A DNA stretch of 61,019 nucleotides from Treponema sp. (GCA_016296655.1 JAEDIW010000012.1:1-61019), one strand, 5' to 3'; shown: positions 7,495-17,906, counted from the stretch's first letter. The notes: generated by a model not told the origin, from the letters alone. Numbers and translations are program-made.

Positions 7495-8175
7495 CTAAAC
7501 TAAAATCTGACTGTAAATAAGCTTTTTTATTTTTTTGGCGAGGGCCTCAAGTGTTGAACTGTTTTTTACAGTAAAAACAGGCAGACCTGTATTTTTGTAA
7601 GTCTGCAAAAGTTTTTTTTGTGTTTTAAAACGCCGTGCAATCTGTTTGAATGGAATATTATCACGCTTTTTTGCACGAAGCAGACGCAGCAAATAAGGAG
7701 ATTCAATGAAAACGACCGCAGTACACATCTGCATAAGTTCAGGAATTTTAAACAGAACCGTAGCATTAAATATGATATTTTTCTGTAAATTCTGCATTGA
7801 AAACTGCTTTGCCAGTGAAATTACGCAAGGGTAAACAATTGCCTCCTGCCTTGCAAGTAAAAGTGCATCCTTAAAAATCAGGGAGCCCAATGCCCTTCTG
7901 TTCAGTTTTCCATCAGCCTGCAAAAGTTCAATTCCCTGCTGTTCCGCTGCCTGTGAAAATTCTGCAAGAATTGCAGGAGTCTGCTCTTCTATAGCCTGAT
8001 GAACAAGAGTGTCAAAATCTACTGAAACAAAACCGCAGTTTTCAAAAATTTCTGATGCAGCATTTTTGCCGGCGGCCATTTGACCGGAAAGACAGATTAT
8101 CTGCCTGCTGATTTTTTTTCCATTTTTTCGTTCTGAAGTCTGCCCTGTCTGAAAAAAAGGCTTGTTTTTTTTCAT
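7495..8175 (-). CDS. coaE: Dephospho-CoA kinase
   Basis: Last step of coenzyme A synthesis: it phosphorylates the 3'-OH of dephospho-CoA. The 226-residue P-loop kinase has an N-terminal extension of about 25 residues. The P-loop reads GQMAAGKN, with Asn where most kinases have Ser or Thr. A VDFDTLVHQA segment (about 52-61) matches the CoaE substrate site (usual form VDADxxxH), and a LID region rich in Arg/Lys lies near 165-185 (RLLRAKKRD). It lies downstream of polA on the same strand, and an AGGG ribosome site precedes the ATG. Identity is good; the P-loop variant is the odd point. Confidence 0.85.
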   Translation of the reverse strand: MKKNKPFFQTGQTSERKNGKKISRQIICLSGQMAAGKNAASEIFENCGFVSVDFDTLVHQAIEEQTPAILAEFSQAAEQQGIELLQADGKLNRRALGSLIFKDALLLARQEAIVYPCVISLAKQFSMQNLQKNIIFNATVLFKIPELMQMCTAVVFIESPYLLRLLRAKKRDNIPFKQIARRFKTQKKLLQTYKNTGLPVFTVKNSSTLEALAKKIKKLIYSQILV

Positions 8176-8217
8176 AATAAATCCCTGATTTTCGAAAATC
8201 GTGTTTTTTTACTGATT

Positions 8218-8270
8218 TTGTACAGAAGATGTACAAGTGAGGCTCCGCTCAGGCTTAGTCTGCCTCAAGT
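8218..8270. repeat. Short inverted repeats between polA and coaE
   Basis: TTGTAC/GTACAA with a 7-nt loop, then TGAGGC/GCCTCA with an 18-nt loop. There is no U-tract, so this looks like a structured mRNA spacer rather than a terminator. Confidence 0.4.
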
Positions 8271-8316
8271 CCGCTCAGCACCTGCACAATTTTCTGCATT
8301 TTTAAGCAAAATCAAA

Positions 8317-11193
8317 TCAATGGAATTCTCCCCAGTTTTTGCCATATTCAACAGAAACTTTCAAAGGAACGGACAGTTTTACAGCATTTTCCATTTTGTC
8401 TTTTATCAAGGCGATTGTTTCTTCGATTAAGTCAGGACTGTCAGGACATTCAAAAATCAGCTCATCATGAACCTGAAGCAAAAGTTTTGCACCGCATTCT
8501 GTTTTGCTCAAGGCTTCGTCAACATCAATCATTGCTTTTTTTACAATGTCGGCGGCGCTTCCCTGGACAGGAGTATTTACAGCCATCCGCTCAGCAGCAG
8601 ATTTTTCCATCTTGTTGCGGCTGCTTATTGACGGAATTGGCCTACGGTGTCCAAAAAGTGTTTCAACATATCCTTTTTTTTCAGCTTCGGCTATAAGATT
8701 CGATTTATAATTTTGAATTGCGCTGAATGTTGCAAAATAGTCATTTATAAACTGCTGTGCCTGAGTTCTTGAAATGTCAAGTTCGTTTGCAAGCCTGAAA
8801 GCACTCATTCCATAAATCACTCCGAAATTGATTGTCTTTGCAAGTCTGCGCTGCTGAGGAGTTACATTTTCTGGTGCTACTCCAAAAATAAGTGATGCAG
8901 TAAAGCGATGAACGTCAGTTCCTTCATTAAAAGCCCTGCACATATTTTCGTCGCCAGAAAGATGAGAAAGAACAACAAGTTCAATCTGTGCATAATCAGC
9001 AGAAATCAGCACGGTTCCGGGAACTGCTGTAAAAGCACTGCGGATTCGTCTGCCGGCTTCTTCCCGAACAGGAATATTTTGCAAATTCGGGTCCCGGCTT
9101 GAAAGTCTGCCGGTTGCCGTGCCAGTCTGCATAAAACTTGTGTGAATTCTTGAATTGCTGTCTGCGAGTTTGGGAAGAGCTTCAACATAAGTGGACTGAA
9201 GTTTGGTAAGGCTTCGATATTCAAGAATTTTTTTAGGAACTGGATTTTCAGAAGCAAGTTCTTCAAGAACTGCTGTATCTGTTGAATAACCTGTTTTTGT
9301 CTTTTTGCCAGGTTTCAATCCAAGTTCTGTAAACAAAACTTCCTGCAGCTGTTTTGTTGAAGCAATGTTGAATTCATGACCAACAGTCTTATAAATATCC
9401 TGTTCAGCCAGAGTAATTTCCTGCTCAAGTTCAACGCTGTAACTGTCCAATGCATTTTTGTCCAGATGAATTCCATAAAGCTCCATTTCTGCAAGCACAG
9501 GCAGAACTTTCATTTCAGTCTGCCAGAAAAGTTCGGTAAATCCATTTTTTTCAAGCAGAGGTTCAAAAAACTGCCACAACTGCAGCGTAAAATCAGCATC
9601 CTCTGCAGCATAAGGGACAGCCTTATCCAAAGGAACGTCTGCAAAAGTCTGACCTTTTTTTACAATTTCATCAAATTCAATGCCTTTAAGGCCAAGTTTA
9701 GTTTCTGCAAGGTTTTCCAGAGAATAGGCATTGCGTCCATTTCTGTCAGGTTCCAAAAGCCATGCTGCAACCATTGTATCGGCAATTCTGCATTCAGGTT
9801 TGCAGCAGCCTCCTTTTTTGCCTGATTTTTCACCAGTTTTTAAGCCGTTTGTTCTCAAAACCTGCCAGTCAAATTTTCCATTATGCATGACGACAGTTAC
9901 TCTGTCACAGCCAAAAAGGCGTTCAAGAATTTTTACGGCATCCGTCCTGCTGATTTCGCTTTCTGCAAAAAGCTGCTGTTCTCCTGAAACTGGCACATAA
10001 ATTGCTTCACCTTTTTTCATACAAAGGCTGAATCCCAGCATATTCGCGCAATAAGTCTGCAGGGAATCTGTTTCACAGTCAAAAGCGACGACAGGATTTT
10101 CCATTGCAAGCACTTTGCCTGTAAACTCTTCAAGCGCTGCAATGTCTGTAACAGCCCTGTAATTTCCTTTATTTTCTACAATCTGCGGTAAAGATTCTGC
10201 TTCACCAGTTTCAGCAGAGCTTCCACCAGAAACATGTTCACCTGCAGCACTTTCATCAGCTGCACTTGCGCCGGCAACGTTTCCACTTGCTCCCTTTAAA
10301 GCAAAATCATTTTCAACACCGTCCTGCCCATACTGCTTTGCAACTGCAGGAACTCCATATTCATTCAGCAGCTTTGCAGCAGCCTGATAATTAAGATTTG
10401 CAGGTTTTATGGAATCTTTTTCTGTAAGGGGAACTTCACAGCAAAGCTTTATGAGTTTTTTTGAAAAAAAGGCATTTTCCTTGCCTTCCCTGATTTTTTC
10501 GCCTATAGCCCCTTTTATTTCATCTGCATGCTCATAAATTCCTTCCAGAGAACCATACAAATCCAGGAATTTTACGGCGGTTTTTACCCCAACGCCTTTT
10601 ACACCAGGAACATTATCAGCTGTATCTCCGTAAAGACTCAATAAATCCAGCAGTTTTTCAGGCTCAACACCCCATTCAGCTTTTACACCATCACTGCCAA
10701 CAATTTTCCACACATCAGCATGGTCAGGCTTCAAAATTTTTGTAGTTCCGTTCACTAGCTGCATCAAATCCTTGTCGCCTGACAGAATTCTACATTCCCT
10801 GCCAGCCTGCCTGCATTTTTCGGCAACTGTAGCAATTACATCATCCGCTTCAAACCCATTGCAACGCAAAACAGGAATGTTAAGGGCTTTTAAAACATTT
10901 TCAATAAGCGGAATCTGGGCAATTAAATCATCAGGAGTTTTCTGCCTCGTCGCCTTATATTCACTGTACATTTCATGCCGGAAAGTCGGCGTAAGAGAGT
11001 CAAAAGCAGCAGCAATATAAGCAGGCTTGTAATGCTTCAAAACAGAATGAAGGTTTCTGAAAAAACCAAACAATGCAGAAACATTTTGCCCGCTGGCATT
11101 TGTAAGTGGTCGATTTATAAAAGCAAAGTAACAGCGGTAAATCAAACCATAAGAGTCAAGAATATAAACAGTTTTATCATTATTTTCAGTCAT
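8317..11193 (-). CDS. polA: DNA polymerase I
   Basis: Repair and Okazaki-fragment processing polymerase, 958 residues. The 5' nuclease domain is N-terminal (about 1-290), an Ala/Gly/Ser-rich linker follows (about 300-335), then a 3'-5' exonuclease domain that still shows acidic residues (FDCETDSL, HNGKFDWQ, YAAEDADFTL), so proofreading is likely retained. The polymerase domain carries motif A SADYAQIELVVLSHL, motif B RRLAKTINFGVIYGMS and motif C LLLQVHDELIFE. Length is normal for a three-domain enzyme. No strong ribosome site precedes the ATG at 11193. It is followed on the same strand by coaE. Confidence 0.97.
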   Translation of the reverse strand: MTENNDKTVYILDSYGLIYRCYFAFINRPLTNASGQNVSALFGFFRNLHSVLKHYKPAYIAAAFDSLTPTFRHEMYSEYKATRQKTPDDLIAQIPLIENVLKALNIPVLRCNGFEADDVIATVAEKCRQAGRECRILSGDKDLMQLVNGTTKILKPDHADVWKIVGSDGVKAEWGVEPEKLLDLLSLYGDTADNVPGVKGVGVKTAVKFLDLYGSLEGIYEHADEIKGAIGEKIREGKENAFFSKKLIKLCCEVPLTEKDSIKPANLNYQAAAKLLNEYGVPAVAKQYGQDGVENDFALKGASGNVAGASAADESAAGEHVSGGSSAETGEAESLPQIVENKGNYRAVTDIAALEEFTGKVLAMENPVVAFDCETDSLQTYCANMLGFSLCMKKGEAIYVPVSGEQQLFAESEISRTDAVKILERLFGCDRVTVVMHNGKFDWQVLRTNGLKTGEKSGKKGGCCKPECRIADTMVAAWLLEPDRNGRNAYSLENLAETKLGLKGIEFDEIVKKGQTFADVPLDKAVPYAAEDADFTLQLWQFFEPLLEKNGFTELFWQTEMKVLPVLAEMELYGIHLDKNALDSYSVELEQEITLAEQDIYKTVGHEFNIASTKQLQEVLFTELGLKPGKKTKTGYSTDTAVLEELASENPVPKKILEYRSLTKLQSTYVEALPKLADSNSRIHTSFMQTGTATGRLSSRDPNLQNIPVREEAGRRIRSAFTAVPGTVLISADYAQIELVVLSHLSGDENMCRAFNEGTDVHRFTASLIFGVAPENVTPQQRRLAKTINFGVIYGMSAFRLANELDISRTQAQQFINDYFATFSAIQNYKSNLIAEAEKKGYVETLFGHRRPIPSISSRNKMEKSAAERMAVNTPVQGSAADIVKKAMIDVDEALSKTECGAKLLLQVHDELIFECPDSPDLIEETIALIKDKMENAVKLSVPLKVSVEYGKNWGEFH

Positions 11194-11384
11194 AGGTAAA
11201 GTTTAGACCAGGTTGATTTTTTTTTCAATTAAAAGCGTTTTTTCTAAGAGTGGCTTTTTGTCTGCTTCAATTTCGCCCAGAAACTTCTGTTCTCCTCCAA
11301 TTCTTGCCACGAAAAAACTTCGAAAATGCCATTTTATTTCCTAAAATAATGCAGAAAAAACATCACCTGTGCAATTAAAAAGAT

Positions 11385-12983
11385 GTGTCCACTATTTTAC
11401 AAATCAAAAATCATTTTTTGCAGGCCGTTATCGCTGCAATCTTCGCACAAAATCTGCTGTCTGCCACAGAAAACAGGGAAGTTTTTTTCAAATTCGCAGA
11501 ATTTTATTCAGGAAGCGAATTTTCAATTCCAATTGACAAGATTTCTGAAGACAAAAACAAATTCATACTGCAAAGCGAAGCCGAAAAAAACAACACTTCT
11601 TCCGGCTACAAATGCAAGACTCTATACCAGGCCTCCGGGTATTTCAAGGTAAAAAATTCTACAGGCATTCACCTTGCATTCAAGGCTGCTGACATAAAGG
11701 CATATTCAACTTTTCCGGCAACAGAATTTTCATTTTTCCAGGAAAATTACGAACAGACAGGATTAAAAAAAACAATATACAAAAGCCTCCAGAATTTTGA
11801 ACAGCACAGGGCTGCTGTTGCCATTTATGCCGGCAATTTTTCTTCAATTCCATTACCACTGACTGTAAAAGCAGGAAGCCTTTCATACTCACAAAGCATT
11901 TCCCGCATGAAAAATCCAGCCACAACAGGCAGTATGAATGCTCTTTCCGGCATTTCATTTGGACTTACAGGCATTGGCTCATCTCTTCCAACGTCCTCTT
12001 CTGGCAAAAAGCAAAATTCACTGGCATTAACTTTTTTTCCAGCCCCATTTAATCTGGAATGTGCGTTATTTGAAGACCGAACTCTTTTTTATTCAGCCGG
12101 AACCATATTTAAATTCGGAAAAAAAGCAAAACTCTCGACAGCTTTTTCAGGTGCCAGAATTTTCATCCAGAAAAAAAACAGTTCTTCCTGGTATCTTACA
12201 GAAGAATTTTTTCCACCTAAATGGGAACATGCTTTTCTTTGGGAAAATACATTTTATTGCCCCGGAATAAAAAATAAATTTTCCGTTGGAGTACACGAAA
12301 ATCCATTTAGCAGACTGCGCTTCTGGATGAAAAATGAAAACAGAACGATTCTTGGACCAGTTCTTTTAAATACACAATTCTTTGCCGCCGACAGATTTTT
12401 TTTGGCAGAAGAAAACTCAGCCTTCTATACAGCAGGCTCAACGCTGGAAAAAACGGTCTTTCAAATAAAAATCAATCCCCAATATACCTGCAATCTTTGG
12501 CAAAACATCAGATGTTCATTTGGTTTGCTTGGCATGGCAGAAAAAAACAAAGAAAGCGTTAACCCCTGCAAAGAAAAAACCGAACTTGGCACTGGCAGCG
12601 CTGCAAAATTCTTTACTGAAAAATCAACTTTTTTAATATCTGCTGCCGTTACAGGTATTCTGTATGAAAAATCAGAATACGCAGAAAATTCAAGCCAAAA
12701 AAACTCAATTTCACTGGAAGGTTCACACAGTTTTTCCAGCTGGAAGGCGACTGCCAGAACAAAAATTACCAGTACAGAAAGCTCTGACGGCAGCAGACAA
12801 AGCCAGAGTTTTGCATTTAATGCAAGTTTTCCCGGAAAGACTGTAAGTTCAGTTTCTGCAAGCTTTGAAAAAGCAGAGCTTGTTTCCGGGGACAAGCAGA
12901 AACTTTCCTGCACCGTAAATTTCAAAGAGTCCAATGGAAAAATCAGGTTCCGCGGAAAAATCAAGTTGAATGTAGATTTCTAG
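11385..12983 (+). CDS. Exported protein of unknown function
   Basis: 532 residues from a GTG start; an in-frame stop at 11376 rules out an earlier one. A hydrophobic stretch at about 12-27 (FLQAVIAAIFAQNLLSA) looks like a signal peptide ending in S-A. The rest is rich in Phe, Ser, Lys and aromatic strands, with many short alternating hydrophobic segments of the kind seen in outer-membrane barrels, and it ends in N-V-D-F, a C-terminal Phe typical of such proteins. No family was recognised. It stands alone between polA and nagB (convergent with nagB). The ribosome site is poor. Confidence 0.6.
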   Translation: MSTILQIKNHFLQAVIAAIFAQNLLSATENREVFFKFAEFYSGSEFSIPIDKISEDKNKFILQSEAEKNNTSSGYKCKTLYQASGYFKVKNSTGIHLAFKAADIKAYSTFPATEFSFFQENYEQTGLKKTIYKSLQNFEQHRAAVAIYAGNFSSIPLPLTVKAGSLSYSQSISRMKNPATTGSMNALSGISFGLTGIGSSLPTSSSGKKQNSLALTFFPAPFNLECALFEDRTLFYSAGTIFKFGKKAKLSTAFSGARIFIQKKNSSSWYLTEEFFPPKWEHAFLWENTFYCPGIKNKFSVGVHENPFSRLRFWMKNENRTILGPVLLNTQFFAADRFFLAEENSAFYTAGSTLEKTVFQIKINPQYTCNLWQNIRCSFGLLGMAEKNKESVNPCKEKTELGTGSAAKFFTEKSTFLISAAVTGILYEKSEYAENSSQKNSISLEGSHSFSSWKATARTKITSTESSDGSRQSQSFAFNASFPGKTVSSVSASFEKAELVSGDKQKLSCTVNFKESNGKIRFRGKIKLNVDF

Positions 12984-13009
12984 GCTTGCAGACTCAACTA
13001 ATCAGAAAA

Positions 13010-13816
13010 TCAGTTAAAAGAAGCTTCAGCTCCAGAATTTTCCATTTCCATGAAATATTTTACAGTCTTAAACCTCAATTCTTCAGCAGCAGCTTCGTCG
13101 CAAACAATTACTGCATTTTTATGCAGCTGCAAAACCGACACAGGCCATACCTGGCTTACACAACCTTCCACAGCAGCTGCAACAGCACAAGCTTTTGCCC
13201 TGCCCGATGCAATAATCAGCACTTCTTCCGCATCGCAGATAGTACCTGTTCCAACCGTCAAAGCCTTTTCCGGCACTTTTGAAATATCGCCGCCAAAAAA
13301 ACGGGAATTTACTGAACGCGTATCTTCCGTCAAAAGCTGCACATGTGTTCTACCTGTTAATGATGAACCAGGTTCATTAAATGCAAGATGCCCGTCATTT
13401 CCAATTCCACCCAAAAAAAGTTTTATTCCGCCGCTTTCAGCAATCATTTTTTCAAAATTTTCACACTCAGCTTCCAGATCAGCTGCACAACCGTCAAGCA
13501 AATGAGTATTTGCCTTATTTATGTCAATTAAATCAAAAAAATTGCGGTTCATAAAATAGCGGTAACTGTTTTCATTATCAGGAGCAAGACCTACATATTC
13601 ATCCATATTGAAAGAAATTACGTTTTTAAACGACAATTCTTTTGCCCTGCATTTTTCTGCCAGTTTTCCGTATATGCCAAGTGGTGTACTGCCTGTAGGC
13701 AAACCTATTACAAAAGGTTTTTCTTCGTCAGGATTAAATTTTTTTATAGCGTCTGCAATATGATTTGCAGCCCAAACCGAACATTCTTCATAATCTTTTT
13801 TTATAATAACTCTCAT
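13010..13816 (-). CDS. nagB: Glucosamine-6-phosphate deaminase
   Basis: Converts glucosamine-6-phosphate to fructose-6-phosphate and ammonia, feeding amino sugars into glycolysis. The 268-residue protein has the phosphate-binding PTGSTPLGIY motif (about 40-49), NMDEYVGL (about 70-77) with the general-base Asp, and the GGIGNDGHLAFNEPGSS catalytic stretch (about 135-151). GGGGAATTT precedes the ATG. It is the last gene of the transporter-nagA-nagB run, 30 nt after nagA. Confidence 0.97.
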   Translation of the reverse strand: MRVIIKKDYEECSVWAANHIADAIKKFNPDEEKPFVIGLPTGSTPLGIYGKLAEKCRAKELSFKNVISFNMDEYVGLAPDNENSYRYFMNRNFFDLIDINKANTHLLDGCAADLEAECENFEKMIAESGGIKLFLGGIGNDGHLAFNEPGSSLTGRTHVQLLTEDTRSVNSRFFGGDISKVPEKALTVGTGTICDAEEVLIIASGRAKACAVAAAVEGCVSQVWPVSVLQLHKNAVIVCDEAAAEELRFKTVKYFMEMENSGAEASFN

Positions 13817-13846
13817 AAATTCCCCAAATACAATCTTTTATAAACT

Positions 13847-15022
13847 TCAAATTTCTGTCATTCGATTGAATTTCATCTTTCCGCACACAAAAACAAGTCC
13901 AATTTCAAAATTTCTGTCAAAAACAACAACGTCACTGTCATAGCCGGGAATCAAAAAACCTTTATTCCTATAGTTCATTATTCTTGCAGGATTTCCACAG
14001 GCACATTTTATAGCATCTGTCAGAGAAAATCCAAAATCAACAAGATTTTTTACGCCACGAATCATCGTAAGAGCAGAACCCGCAATTACGCCATCGCTCT
14101 TGCGATGGAAACATCCACCTGTAAATTCAACTTCTTCGCCATTTGCATAAAGATTTGTGTTGAACAGTTCTGTTGGAGTCAGGGCATCTGTTACAAGTAC
14201 AATCTGGTCAGCAGTTTTATCCTTTTGCAGCAATTTAAACAGATCCCTGTGAACATGAACTCCATCTGCAATAACTTCGCAGGTCATTTCAGAATGAATA
14301 AGGACAGCCCCAACCGCACCAGGATTTCGGTGATGAAGCTGACTCATTGCATTAAACAGATGCGTAGAATGAAAAATTCCAGCCTGCATCCCTTCGACCA
14401 TATTTTCATAAGCCGCATCTGTATGCCCTGCCTGAAGCACAATTCCTTTCTTCCTGCAACTTAACGCAAGCTGACGCATATTCTTAAGCTCTGGGGCAAC
14501 AGTCATATTTACAATATGCCCTTCAGAAGCCTGCCAAAGCCGTTCAAGCAAAGCAAGGTCAACATTTTTTACAGTTTCAGGCCTTTGTACCCCCAGTTTT
14601 TCTGAAGAAATAAAAGGTCCTTCCAAATGTATTCCCATGATGCGAGCCCCTTGTTCATGCCCCATCGCCTTTACAATCGCCTGAATTGTAGCAACCATAT
14701 TTTCTTCAGATGCAGGATACATTGTCGGATTAAAGGCCGTAACACCATAAGCTGCAAGATCCTGCGACATTTTCAAAATGCCTTCAGTCGTACAGAAATC
14801 AGTTCCATGCCCCTTAAATCCATGTATGTGAGTATCTATGAATCCTGGAGCAATATAAGAACCTTTTACATCAATCAATGTATCCTTTGAAGAAAATTCA
14901 TGCTGCCTGAAACGCTCCTCCGAAAAAACATCCTCAATTGTGCCATCATTAATAACGATGGCACAATTTTCCATTTGAGAAAATCCATTCAAGAGAGTTC
15001 CATTATGCAGGCATATTCTCAT
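13847..15022 (-). CDS. nagA: N-acetylglucosamine-6-phosphate deacetylase
   Basis: Removes acetate from GlcNAc-6-phosphate to give the NagB substrate. The 391-residue amidohydrolase shows the DTHIHGFKGHGTDF metal region near 62-75, the GIHLEGPFIS motif with the metal-ligand Glu near 130, then GHTDA and HLFNAMSQLHHRNPG downstream, and the catalytic Asp in VTDAL. It overlaps the ABC ATPase gene by 4 nt (15019-15022), so translation is coupled. This physical link is the best clue to the transporter's substrate. Confidence 0.96.
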   Translation of the reverse strand: MRICLHNGTLLNGFSQMENCAIVINDGTIEDVFSEERFRQHEFSSKDTLIDVKGSYIAPGFIDTHIHGFKGHGTDFCTTEGILKMSQDLAAYGVTAFNPTMYPASEENMVATIQAIVKAMGHEQGARIMGIHLEGPFISSEKLGVQRPETVKNVDLALLERLWQASEGHIVNMTVAPELKNMRQLALSCRKKGIVLQAGHTDAAYENMVEGMQAGIFHSTHLFNAMSQLHHRNPGAVGAVLIHSEMTCEVIADGVHVHRDLFKLLQKDKTADQIVLVTDALTPTELFNTNLYANGEEVEFTGGCFHRKSDGVIAGSALTMIRGVKNLVDFGFSLTDAIKCACGNPARIMNYRNKGFLIPGYDSDVVVFDRNFEIGLVFVCGKMKFNRMTEI

Positions 15023-16116
15023 AAAGTAATTTGACCTCCATCAATAAGGGAAGTTGATGTTTTGTCAAAAAGTACCATTTTTTTTGTATTGAAAGAAACG
15101 CAGACTTTTGTATCAACTTCAAAATCAATGTCACCAAATACAACCGAAGTAAGAATCAGCTCTGAATTCTTTCCTTCAAGTTTGAGTTTTAAAATCGTTT
15201 CCATTCCTGACGGCAAAGTTGAATAAACTTTTGCAGCAATTCCAGACCCATCTTCTGCCAGCTGAACAGCTTCAGGGCGAATACCGACAATAACATTTTC
15301 TGCTTTCAGAATTTCATTTTCCTTAGTAAATTTTGCATTCGGGCATATTAAAACAAAATCTTCGCCACTAACAAAATTTATCGTAGGACTTCCAACAAAG
15401 TCAGCCGTAAAAGTATTTGCAGGCTTATTATAAACCGTCAGCGGTGGTTCATACTGCTGCAAAATTCCATTTTTCATCAGACAAACTTTTGTTGACAGGG
15501 TCATTGCTTCCAACTGATCATGCGTTACATAAATAAATGTTGAATCAGTATCTTTATGCAGACGTTTCAATTCGGTACGCATTTCAGTGCGAAGCTTTGC
15601 ATCAAGATTTGAAAGAGGTTCGTCCATAAACAGAACCTTAGGTCTTGTTGCAAGAGTTCTTGCAATGGCAACACGCTGCTGCTGACCGCCTGAAAGTTCA
15701 CTTGGATAGCGCTGTCCAAATTCTGAAATTTTCAGCATATCAAGCAGCTCTTTTGTACGTTCAGCTATCGCCTCTTTGCTCCATTTCAGATTTTCAAGCC
15801 CAAATGCAATATTCTGATTTACCGTCATGTGCGGCCACAAAGCATAATTCTGGAACAAAAAACCAACATCACGCTTGTCTGGCGGAACATTGATACCATC
15901 TTCTGCCGAAAATACAACTTTGTCATCAATCGTAATTTTTCCCTCTGTTGGAGTTTCAAGCCCAGCTATCATGCGCAATGTTGTAGTTTTTCCGCAGCCA
16001 GAAGGTCCTAAAAGCGTAATAAACGAGCGGTCTTCAATGACCATATTCAAATTATCTACGGCAACAAATTTTTCAAACCGTTTTGTCACATTTTCAAGAA
16101 TAATTTTTGGCATCAT
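15019..16116 (-). CDS. ABC transporter ATPase, Fe3+/hexose-phosphate (FbpC/AfuC) type
   Basis: 365 residues. Walker A GPSGCGKTT (about 38-46), Q-loop, signature LSGGQQQR, Walker B VLFMDEPLSNLD and the switch His (YVTHDQLEAM) are all intact. A C-terminal TOBE/regulatory region covers about 240-365. It energises import through the fused permease next door. Its start touches the permease stop (TGATG); a second ATG at 16113 sits better behind GGAGG and may be the real start. The family moves iron, phosphonates, spermidine or sugar phosphates; coupling to nagA favours a phosphorylated amino sugar. Confidence 0.93.
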   Translation of the reverse strand: MMPKIILENVTKRFEKFVAVDNLNMVIEDRSFITLLGPSGCGKTTTLRMIAGLETPTEGKITIDDKVVFSAEDGINVPPDKRDVGFLFQNYALWPHMTVNQNIAFGLENLKWSKEAIAERTKELLDMLKISEFGQRYPSELSGGQQQRVAIARTLATRPKVLFMDEPLSNLDAKLRTEMRTELKRLHKDTDSTFIYVTHDQLEAMTLSTKVCLMKNGILQQYEPPLTVYNKPANTFTADFVGSPTINFVSGEDFVLICPNAKFTKENEILKAENVIVGIRPEAVQLAEDGSGIAAKVYSTLPSGMETILKLKLEGKNSELILTSVVFGDIDFEVDTKVCVSFNTKKMVLFDKTSTSLIDGGQITL

Positions 16117-17906
16117 CAGCCTCCTACACCTTTGTCAATAGAAGCTCCTGTTATCCTGTTTACAATGAAATTGATGAGAAGAACAAGAACAATAATCATA
16201 AGGTTAATGGCATTTCCATACTGTGTATAACCTTTTTCATTAAACTGCATAAGCATTGTTGTCAGAACTTTATTCTGCGGAGTAACAAGCAGAGCAAACA
16301 ACGAAAGTTCCCTCATGCACGAAATGAAGGGCAAAAGATATCCTGAAAGGAAAGTTGCCTTCTGAATCGGGAAAATAATCCGCCGCATACGTTTCTGCCA
16401 TGAAACCCCTACAATCGTTGCAGCCTCTTCAATTTCATTTGAAAGTTGAAGCATTGCATTTACCCCAGAACGAGAGGCAAAAGGCAGGTATTTTACAGAA
16501 CCTACCAGTGCAAGAATGAAAAATGAACCATACAGCGCAGGCAGTTTCGAACTCAAAGAAAGATAAATTGCACCGAATGCCATGGAAGGCATCAAATACG
16601 GAAAGAATGACAAATTGTTCACCGCATTTGACAGGAAAGAACCACGGCGCTTTACAATTGCATAACCAATCAGAATTCCGCTGGTACCTGCTGCAAGTGC
16701 ACAGACAACCGACAGTTTCAGGCTGTTCCACAAAGTTCTCCAGACATCATGGCTTCGCAAAATTCCTGCTTCCATTCCATTTGCAAGAGCAGACTCTCCT
16801 TTGCCAATCCAAAAATCCAAAGTCATATTGGAAAAATTATATTCTCCCGGCATCAGAATTATTGACTCCAGCGCAAAAGTAATCAGAGGTAAAATCGCAA
16901 TAAAGCACAAAACAACAATCAAAACTACAGAAGCAGGATTCTTAGCCTTTCTCAAATCAACAAGCGAAATTTGTGAAGATTTGCCGGTAACAGTCGTAAA
17001 GGATTTTCTGCGCCCGGTAAACCATTGATTCAACCCAAGTATTCCAATTCCCAGAAGAATCATCGTAAAAGCCATAATATAGCCTTGTCCCTGGAAACTG
17101 CCGTTAAGCATAGTGTACATTTTGGTCGTCAATACCCAAAAACGCACAGGCGAGCCAAGAAAAACAGGAACTGCATAAGCACTCATTGAAGAAGCAAAAA
17201 CCAGCAGGAATGTTGAAAGCAGTGCAGGCATTACAATCGGCAAAGTAATGCGCCACAGGATTTTCTTTCTGTCAGCCTTCAAAATCGTAGCAGCTTCTTC
17301 CAGGTTTGCATCCATATTGCGCAAAATGCCGCCAATCAAAATATAGGCGAAAGGCGCATAATGCAGTCCAAGAACCACAGAACACGGAAAAAGCCCATAT
17401 ACAAACCAGCCGGGCATTGAAATTCCTGTCAATGCCGTAAAAATTCCTGTAATTCCCATGCCAGTGTCCTTATTTCTGAAAAAATTAACCCAGAACATGG
17501 CCAAAGTCCACGACGGCATGATATATGGAAAAACAAATACAAATGAAATGAATTTCTTATATTTTATATTTGAGCGGGTAACAAGCCATGCAACCATTCC
17601 ACCAAAAATTATGGCAATAACTGAAGCAATGACAGCCATAACCATAGTATTAAAAAACGGCTTGTAAAAATTATTAATCGAATATTCCCCACTGAAAAGC
17701 AGCTTTTTCCAATGAAATCCAGTAGAAGAACCTTTGCGCGCACCAACAATCTGAACTTCCATAGGATGAACAATCAAAGTTTCCCCAATAAGTGACAGAA
17801 GCGGATACAAGGTCAAAGCTGCAAGAACAACAAGAAATACAACAAGAATAACGTTCGCAGGCTTAGAAAAAAAAGCACAAACGTTATTTGTCAGTTTTTT
17901 TGACAT
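16116..17906 (-). CDS. ABC transporter permease, fused double domain (FbpB/AfuB type)
   Basis: 596 residues with about 12 membrane helices in two homologous halves, each carrying an EAA loop (LEEAATILKADRKKILWRI near 205-223 and IEEAATIVGVSWQKRMRRI near 490-508) that docks the ATPase. One polypeptide thus forms the whole pore, as in FbpB, AfuB and PhnU-type systems. A stem-loop with a short T-run lies between the binding-protein gene and this one, probably lowering its expression relative to the binding protein. Confidence 0.92.
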   Translation of the reverse strand: MSKKLTNNVCAFFSKPANVILVVFLVVLAALTLYPLLSLIGETLIVHPMEVQIVGARKGSSTGFHWKKLLFSGEYSINNFYKPFFNTMVMAVIASVIAIIFGGMVAWLVTRSNIKYKKFISFVFVFPYIMPSWTLAMFWVNFFRNKDTGMGITGIFTALTGISMPGWFVYGLFPCSVVLGLHYAPFAYILIGGILRNMDANLEEAATILKADRKKILWRITLPIVMPALLSTFLLVFASSMSAYAVPVFLGSPVRFWVLTTKMYTMLNGSFQGQGYIMAFTMILLGIGILGLNQWFTGRRKSFTTVTGKSSQISLVDLRKAKNPASVVLIVVLCFIAILPLITFALESIILMPGEYNFSNMTLDFWIGKGESALANGMEAGILRSHDVWRTLWNSLKLSVVCALAAGTSGILIGYAIVKRRGSFLSNAVNNLSFFPYLMPSMAFGAIYLSLSSKLPALYGSFFILALVGSVKYLPFASRSGVNAMLQLSNEIEEAATIVGVSWQKRMRRIIFPIQKATFLSGYLLPFISCMRELSLFALLVTPQNKVLTTMLMQFNEKGYTQYGNAINLMIIVLVLLINFIVNRITGASIDKGVGG

